From Natrialbaceae archaeon B1-Br10_E2g27 (GTDB lineage: Archaea; Halobacteriota; Halobacteria; Halobacteriales; Natrialbaceae), in contig LKMM01000092.1 of assembly GCA_001563885.1 (NCBI GenBank), forward strand, positions 1-8,619: a stretch of DNA of 8,619 nucleotides, in the 5' to 3' direction. Below the pieces are notes generated by a model. That model was not told the DNA's origin. It saw only the letters and a list, made by a program, of their open reading frames with translations, and made no database searches. This document shows positions 4,775 through 8,619 of the stretch, piece by piece. Position numbers and translations under genes: made by a program. The first letter of the stretch is position 1. The number at the start of each line of letters is the position of its first letter.

Positions 4775-5848
4775 CTACAGTTCCGAGCGAGAGCGCTCTC
4801 CCGTTCGTTCGCGCTCGAGTGCGATTTTGGTATCCGGCGAGAGGCCAACCAGATGACAGAGCGGATTGCCTGGATAGACGACCGGGTTCTCGAGGACGCC
4901 GACGATGAGCCCGGTGAAGGGTGCCTCGACGGTGACGACCTCGTCTTCTTCTTTGAACGGGTTGGTAATGGTACAGATGACTTCGCCCGCCTCGACGAGT
5001 GCGCCGCGACCACGTTTCATGTCGACGATGCCGCCGGCGTCGGCGCGCAGCCAGGTCTTTTCGTCGTCGATGATGGTTCGCCAGCCGGGCCAGTGGACCG
5101 AGGAGTCGGGATGAAGCCCGAACTCGGCTAAGACGCTCGCGACGCCGGTCAGCGCCCGATCGATCAGCCGACGCTGGAAGCGGTGTGCCTCGCCCATCTC
5201 GATGGTGATCGTCGGGATGTCGGCGTCAGTCGCTTCGCGTCGAAGCGTTCCCGAGGGCCCTTGTCCGGCGATGACGACGTTCGAACTGAACGCCTTGGCG
5301 AGTCGGTCGACAGTCGGATCGTCCATATCAGCACGGACGTGGACCATGTTCGTTCGCCCGCGCGTCGAGGTGTGAAAGTCGAGTCCGAGATCACAGGGTT
5401 CGATGAAGTTCGTGAAAATACGGTGGGCCATCCGTCTGGCACTCGTCGATCCCTCGCGGCCGGGAAACGACCGATTGAGGTCCCGGTCGTAGATCGGGAG
5501 ATACCGTTCCTGTGCGAGAAAGCCGGGGACGTTCATCACGGGCAGACAGACCAGCGTACCGTGAAGTTCGGCGTGATCCCAGTCGTGGGCCACTTCGCGG
5601 ACGACCTCGATGCCGTTGAGTTCGTCGCCGTGGGCCGCCGCCGAAAGAAAGACCGTCGGGCCCGGATGCGTACCATTAATAACCGTGACGGGGATCCTGA
5701 TTGGATCGCCCAGATAGGTCTCGCTGATACCGTATCGGATGTTTGCGGATTCGCCAGGATCGACGCGGCCACCGTTGTACGTAAATGCGTCGTCGATATC
5801 CCCAGACCCACCCTTGTCGGAGAGGTCAGCTGTGGGGTCGTCGCTCAT
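4775..5848 (-). CDS. Succinylglutamate desuccinylase/aspartoacylase family zinc hydrolase
   Basis: This 357-residue protein has the M14-like AstE/AspA fold. AAHGDELNGIEVV (71-83) supplies His73 and Glu76, and DFHTS (157-161) supplies His159, the expected third zinc ligand. DRDLNRSFPG (121-130) is the substrate-binding Arg motif. TIEMGEAH (215-222) contains the candidate catalytic Glu217. A C-terminal domain at about 255-335 (GGIVDMKRGRGALVEAGEVI, then VEAPFTGLIVGV) resembles the lipoyl/biotinyl-like beta-barrel found in this family. Such enzymes cleave N-acyl amino acids or similar amides; the substrate cannot be told from sequence. No arginine-succinyltransferase genes are nearby, so the name astE is not justified. 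The first about 30 residues are acidic and look disordered, and the last 16 are charged (Arg/Glu/Ser). It is on the same strand as the sdh operon, 105 bases upstream, and may or may not read into it. Confidence 0.88.
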   Translation of the reverse strand: MSDDPTADLSDKGGSGDIDDAFTYNGGRVDPGESANIRYGISETYLGDPIRIPVTVINGTHPGPTVFLSAAAHGDELNGIEVVREVAHDWDHAELHGTLVCLPVMNVPGFLAQERYLPIYDRDLNRSFPGREGSTSARRMAHRIFTNFIEPCDLGLDFHTSTRGRTNMVHVRADMDDPTVDRLAKAFSSNVVIAGQGPSGTLRREATDADIPTITIEMGEAHRFQRRLIDRALTGVASVLAEFGLHPDSSVHWPGWRTIIDDEKTWLRADAGGIVDMKRGRGALVEAGEVICTITNPFKEEDEVVTVEAPFTGLIVGVLENPVVYPGNPLCHLVGLSPDTKIALERERTGERSRSEL

Positions 5849-5975
5849 ATCACCCCCTGTGGCGACACCGATGTGAATCTTCTCTTTCGACCGTCCGCCC
5901 GGTCAATTTCATGTTGCTATCCTGGAAAATCGACCAAACTGGACGAACGTCGAGGGCTACTCGTCGTGGGAATAC

Positions 5976-5986
5976 GTTTTGTACGA
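5976..5986 (+). promoter_or_regulatory. TATA-like element for the GNAT gene
   Basis: GTTTTGTACGA is centred about 25 bases upstream of the ATG at 6006 in the 157-base divergent gap 5849-6005. The core TTTTGTAC also occurs upstream of the XapX gene at similar spacing. The match to consensus is modest. I see no equally good TATA box for the hydrolase on the opposite strand of this gap. Confidence 0.35.
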
Positions 5987-6005
5987 GGCAATGGTATAGA
6001 GTGAC

Positions 6006-6752
6006 ATGGACCTGCGTGAAGCGACGCCAGCGGATATCGAGGCGATTCGGTCGATTGCCACCGACTCGCTGTCGGAGACCTACGGCGACTTTCTGGACGA
6101 CGAGACCATCGACGACGCCGTCGACGACTGGTACGGTGAGGGGTTTCTCGAGGAACTCGAGGCCGATCAGGCTCACATCATCGTCGTCGAACGCAACGGC
6201 GAACCAGCCGGGTTCGCCCAGAGCGACCTCGTCGGTGGCCAGCATAAGACCGGCCGAATTCTGTGGCTCCACATCGATCCCGACCACCGCGGCGACGGCA
6301 CTGGCGTCAGACTGCTGGTTCGGACACGAGAAAGGCTCCGTGATGAAGGCACAACCCAGATTCAGGGATTCGTCCTCGAGGACAACGAAGCGGGCAACGA
6401 GTTCTATCGAAGCCACGGCTTCGAACAGGCAGGCCAGCGCGAGGTCGACGTCGGTGGTGAGACGTTTACCGAGAACGTCTACACCGAAGGCACTGCCGAG
6501 GGAGGCTGGGGTGGGCTCGACGACCTCGAGGTCGGCGGCGAGGTCTACGCCGTCAGTTACGGCGAGGCGACTCGCGGGGCTGCCTCACCGTTTTACCGAG
6601 TCTACGAGAGCGATAACCGCGAGACGCCCTACGGATGGCTCTGTGGGAGTTGTAACTCGACGGATTCGGCAATGGACGCGATGGGTCGAATCGAGTGCAA
6701 CGACTGTGGGAATCGCCGGAAAGCGACGCGGTGGGACGCCTCCTATCTATAA
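6006..6752 (+). CDS. GNAT acetyltransferase fused to a DUF5816-like zinc-ribbon domain
   Basis: This 248-residue protein has two parts. Residues 1-160 are a GNAT N-acetyltransferase: MDLREATPADIEAI at the start of the fold, motif A LWLHIDPDHRGDGTGVRLL (86-104) with the acetyl-CoA loop R-G-D-G-T-G (95-100), and motif B DNEAGNEFYRSHGFE (126-140). After a Gly-rich linker (162-178), residues 179-248 form a second domain with CGSC (Cys213, Cys216) and CNDC (Cys231, Cys234), a four-Cys zinc ribbon, ending GNRRKATRWDASYL. From memory this tail resembles the haloarchaeal DUF5816 family, which also occurs as a free-standing small protein. The acetyl acceptor is unknown; the ribbon may guide it to a protein or nucleic acid partner. 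The start is supported by the GNAT motif beginning at Met1 and a TATA-like box. It is divergent from the hydrolase. Confidence 0.85.
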   Translation: MDLREATPADIEAIRSIATDSLSETYGDFLDDETIDDAVDDWYGEGFLEELEADQAHIIVVERNGEPAGFAQSDLVGGQHKTGRILWLHIDPDHRGDGTGVRLLVRTRERLRDEGTTQIQGFVLEDNEAGNEFYRSHGFEQAGQREVDVGGETFTENVYTEGTAEGGWGGLDDLEVGGEVYAVSYGEATRGAASPFYRVYESDNRETPYGWLCGSCNSTDSAMDAMGRIECNDCGNRRKATRWDASYL

Positions 6753-6827
6753 GCCCACAGGTAGGATACGCTTTCGAAAACGCTAGGGAGACCGTACAGC
6801 TGTTGTCACCGCATTACAATTGGTTGA

Positions 6828-6843
6828 TTCGCCGACGGGCGAA
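6828..6843. repeat. Short hairpin in the gap between the GNAT and flippase genes
   Basis: TTCGCC-GACG-GGCGAA forms a perfect 6 bp stem with a 4-base loop in the 184-base gap 6753-6936. A second weaker palindrome (CGCTTTCGAAAACG, 6769-6782, one mismatch) lies nearer the GNAT stop. Neither is followed by a T-tract, so termination is not obvious. I see no convincing TATA box for the flippase at the leaderless distance. Otherwise nothing is recognisable in this gap. Confidence 0.35.
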
Positions 6844-6936
6844 CTGAGTGACGGTCGAACCAGCCGGATGGTCAATCTTTGAACTGACGTTGAGTGACCA
6901 CTGCGTTCTGCCCGCCCAGACTCACAGTGTCGAGCC

Positions 6937-8412
6937 ATGAGTACACAGGATCACATCGTCCGCGGGTTCAAAGCCACGCTCGTCTCTCGAGCGATCTACA
7001 TGGTCTCGAGTGCGCTGTTGATGTTTTTGCTGGCGCGCTTGCTGAATCCGGATGGCTATGGGGCGCTTTACTGGGCGATTGGTATCTTAGCGGTCGTCCA
7101 GTTGTTCGCTGATCTCGGTCTCGGAAAGTCCTCGGCACGATACATTTCGGAGTACAGCGAGCGCGATACCGGGCAGATCCCCTATCTGTTACGGTCGACG
7201 CTGGCGTTCAAACTGATCGCGCTTGCGGTCGTCTCCTACGTACTGTTGCTCTTTCACGAACCGATCGCTATCTTTCTTGGTGACCCGGGAGCCGCGCCGT
7301 TTCTCGCCGCCGGCGTCCTCTTTATTATCGCCAACTCGTTTAACGTCTTCAGCCAGATTGCCTTTCAGGGTTTTAATCGCCTCGAGTACAGCGCGGCGAT
7401 TCAGGCGCTCAGTGGCGCGACCCGTCTCGTCTTTGCCCTCGCGTTCGTCCTGCTTGGGTTCGGTGCACTCGGAGCCCTGTTCGGCTACATCGTCGGCTAT
7501 GCCGTCGCCGCCGCCGTCGGTCTCGCGTTACTCTACACCAGATTTTATCGCACCTACGAACCCGCCCCCGAGTACGAAGACGGCCTCTCCCGGCGGCTGG
7601 CCGAGTACAGCGTACCGCTTACGGCAACTCGGAGTGCGAACGTAATCGACAAACAGATCGACACGGTCCTGGTCGGGGTCTTCCTGACACCTGCGGCAGT
7701 TGCTTTTTACACCCTCGGCAAGCAGATCAGTGACTTCGTGCTCGCACCCGCCGAATCACTCGGCTTTACGATTTCGCCAAACTTTGGCGAACAAAAGGCG
7801 GCCGGACAACTCGAGCAAGCCCGGGGGATCTACGAAACCTCGCTGACACACACGCTGTTAGTATACGTGCCGGCGGCAGTTGGGCTGGTCCTCGTTGCCG
7901 AACCGTTCGTCATGATGGTCTTTGGGGCCGAGTATGCGGGTGCGATACCAGTCATCCAGATTCTGGCCGGTTTCGTCGTCTTGCAGTCGATTACGAATCT
8001 CACGAGCGATAGCCTCGATTATCTCGGACGGGCGCGCCACCGGGCGATTGCAAAAGGTGCAACGTCGATCGCGAACTTCGGGTTGAACATCCTGTTGATC
8101 CCGACCATTGGCGTTATCGGTGCAGCAATCGCAACCGTCGCCACACATACGGTTTACGTCGCCGTGAACGTCTATATCGTCCACCTCGAGCTTTCGTTGG
8201 GGATTCGTCGGCTGGCCCGTTCGGTGGGGATGGTCTGTGCCATCACGGCCGTGATGGCCGGTGCGGTCTGGCTCGTCACGCCGATGATCTCGAGTCTACC
8301 GATGCTGTTTGGTGCGATTGCCCTCGGCGGGCTCACGTGGGCCACGCTGGCGGTGGGAAGTGGAATGATCGATCCAAACGAGGTTCGGTCCGTCGTTCGT
8401 ACGGGCAACTGA
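6937..8412 (+). CDS. Polysaccharide/oligosaccharide flippase-type membrane protein (MOP superfamily)
   Basis: This 491-residue polytopic protein has about 14 hydrophobic segments, starting near 15-35 and 44-62 and ending near 427-447 and 453-474. This is the layout of Wzx/RfbX-like transporters that flip lipid-linked oligosaccharides across the membrane. Family features include IVRGFKATLVSRAIYMVSSA at 7-26, LARLLNPDGYGALYWAIGIL at 32-51, an amphipathic mid-region EYSVPLTATRSANVIDKQID (223-242) and LNILLIPTIGVIGAAIATV (383-401). Length is normal for the family (about 450-520). It most likely moves a glycolipid intermediate for S-layer glycoprotein or surface polysaccharide synthesis. No glycosyltransferase is present in the window, so the substrate is open. 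The ATG at 6937 starts the typical short cytoplasmic tail; no ribosome-binding site is visible. Confidence 0.9.
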   Translation: MSTQDHIVRGFKATLVSRAIYMVSSALLMFLLARLLNPDGYGALYWAIGILAVVQLFADLGLGKSSARYISEYSERDTGQIPYLLRSTLAFKLIALAVVSYVLLLFHEPIAIFLGDPGAAPFLAAGVLFIIANSFNVFSQIAFQGFNRLEYSAAIQALSGATRLVFALAFVLLGFGALGALFGYIVGYAVAAAVGLALLYTRFYRTYEPAPEYEDGLSRRLAEYSVPLTATRSANVIDKQIDTVLVGVFLTPAAVAFYTLGKQISDFVLAPAESLGFTISPNFGEQKAAGQLEQARGIYETSLTHTLLVYVPAAVGLVLVAEPFVMMVFGAEYAGAIPVIQILAGFVVLQSITNLTSDSLDYLGRARHRAIAKGATSIANFGLNILLIPTIGVIGAAIATVATHTVYVAVNVYIVHLELSLGIRRLARSVGMVCAITAVMAGAVWLVTPMISSLPMLFGAIALGGLTWATLAVGSGMIDPNEVRSVVRTGN

Positions 8413-8455
8413 CACTGGCGGTCGTCCCCGTGTACCGGTGTTGGCCTCACCTGGG

Positions 8456-8530
8456 AGCCACAAGAACCGTCCACGGCGTCTCCGCCACGAACAGGTGTGC
8501 CGTTGTGCCAAAGCGAAGCCACTTGTGGCT
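8456..8530. promoter_or_regulatory. Overlapping inverted repeats upstream of the last gene
   Basis: AGCCAC-TT-GTGGCT (8517-8530) is a perfect palindrome ending 19 bases before the ATG at 8550. Its right part, CTTGTGGCT (8522-8530), is also perfectly complementary to AGCCACAAG at 8456-8464. The same word therefore occurs twice on one strand and once on the other. It could be an operator with two half-site sets, or a hairpin after the flippase gene. Nothing else stands out in the 137-base gap 8413-8549. Confidence 0.35.
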
Positions 8531-8549
8531 GACTACCCTCTTTTCGTAT

Positions 8550-8619
8550 ATGTTCTACGAACAGCGGATGGCAGTCCCCGAGACGCCCGCAGAACTCAGA
8601 GCGGAGTACGACGCCGACC
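8550..8619 (+). CDS. N-terminus of a conserved haloarchaeal hypothetical protein (cut by window end)
   Basis: An open frame from the ATG at 8550 encodes MFYEQRMAVPETPAELRAEY and three more residues (DAD) before the window ends. The composition is haloarchaeal and the frame stays open to the edge. A second in-frame Met lies at 8568. The sequence faintly recalls the start of the DUF5791 family of haloarchaeal proteins, but 23 residues are too few to be sure, so no function is given. A T-rich word, TTTTCGTATA (8541-8550), sits immediately at the first ATG, too close to serve as its TATA box and somewhat too close even for the second. Confidence 0.5.
   Translation, partial: MFYEQRMAVPETPAELRAEYDAD

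Noticed and set aside
4789..4800. Perfect 12-base palindrome GAGAGCGCTCTC at the 3' end of the hydrolase gene
   Set aside because: It lies in a low-complexity Arg/Glu/Ser coding tail where such symmetry arises easily, and no T-tract follows to suggest a terminator.
5183..6004. + strand open frame of 273 codons opposite the hydrolase
   Set aside because: Antisense to a gene with intact catalytic motifs; no recognisable domain.
6769..6782. Imperfect palindrome after the GNAT stop considered as a terminator
   Set aside because: Short stem with a mismatch and no following T-run.
5785..6786. + strand open frame of 333 codons over the divergent gap and the GNAT gene
   Set aside because: Very Arg/Ser/Thr-rich, not acidic, and out of frame with the clear GNAT domain; a shadow frame.
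1..8619. Search for tRNA, rRNA, CRISPR arrays, toxin-antitoxin pairs or defence genes
   Set aside because: No regularly spaced repeats, no tRNA-like cloverleaf and no protein with such motifs was recognised by eye; apart from the insertion sequence end the window reads as core genome.

Overview
The window comes from a haloarchaeon, most likely of the Natrialbaceae type. The proteins are strongly acidic (Asp/Glu-rich) and the coding GC is high. TCGA and CTCGAG words are common, CTAG is rare (about five sites seen by eye), and ribosome-binding sites are mostly absent, as expected for leaderless archaeal transcripts. The gene order sdhC-sdhD-sdhB-sdhA is also the haloarchaeal one. This is inference from sequence character; no species is claimed.

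Layout, left to right. (1) 1-221: the 3' end of an IS630-family transposase on the + strand and the presumed right end of its element. (2) 225-844: a divergent pair, a 75-residue winged-helix DNA-binding protein (-) and a 64-residue XapX-type membrane protein (+), separated by a 197-base region with several short inverted repeats. (3) 845-1033: a 62-residue two-helix membrane protein (-) whose stop codon directly abuts the XapX stop codon. (4) 1098-4669: the tightly packed succinate dehydrogenase operon sdhCDBA (-). (5) 4775-5848: a succinylglutamate desuccinylase/aspartoacylase-family metallo-hydrolase (-). (6) 6006-6752: a GNAT acetyltransferase fused to a C-terminal zinc ribbon (+). (7) 6937-8412: a polysaccharide flippase-type membrane protein (+). 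(8) 8550-8619: the first codons of another + strand gene, cut by the window edge.

How the genes work together. The only clear functional unit is sdhCDBA. SdhA (FAD) oxidises succinate, SdhB passes electrons through three Fe-S centres, and SdhC and SdhD form the haem-containing membrane anchor that reduces the quinone. The four genes overlap or lie 1-2 bases apart, which suggests one mRNA and coupled translation. The small membrane protein 64 bases downstream could be read with them or from its own promoter. The hydrolase upstream is on the same strand, but a promoter-like gap separates it and it has no visible pathway partner.

Most of the window is ordinary core haloarchaeal genome. I do not see a convincing new multi-gene system. 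The points most worth a second look are the GNAT-zinc ribbon fusion, the disordered insertion in SdhA, the altered quinone-site residues in the SDH anchor, the regulatory palindromes between the winged-helix and XapX genes, and the long hairpin in the transposase gene.
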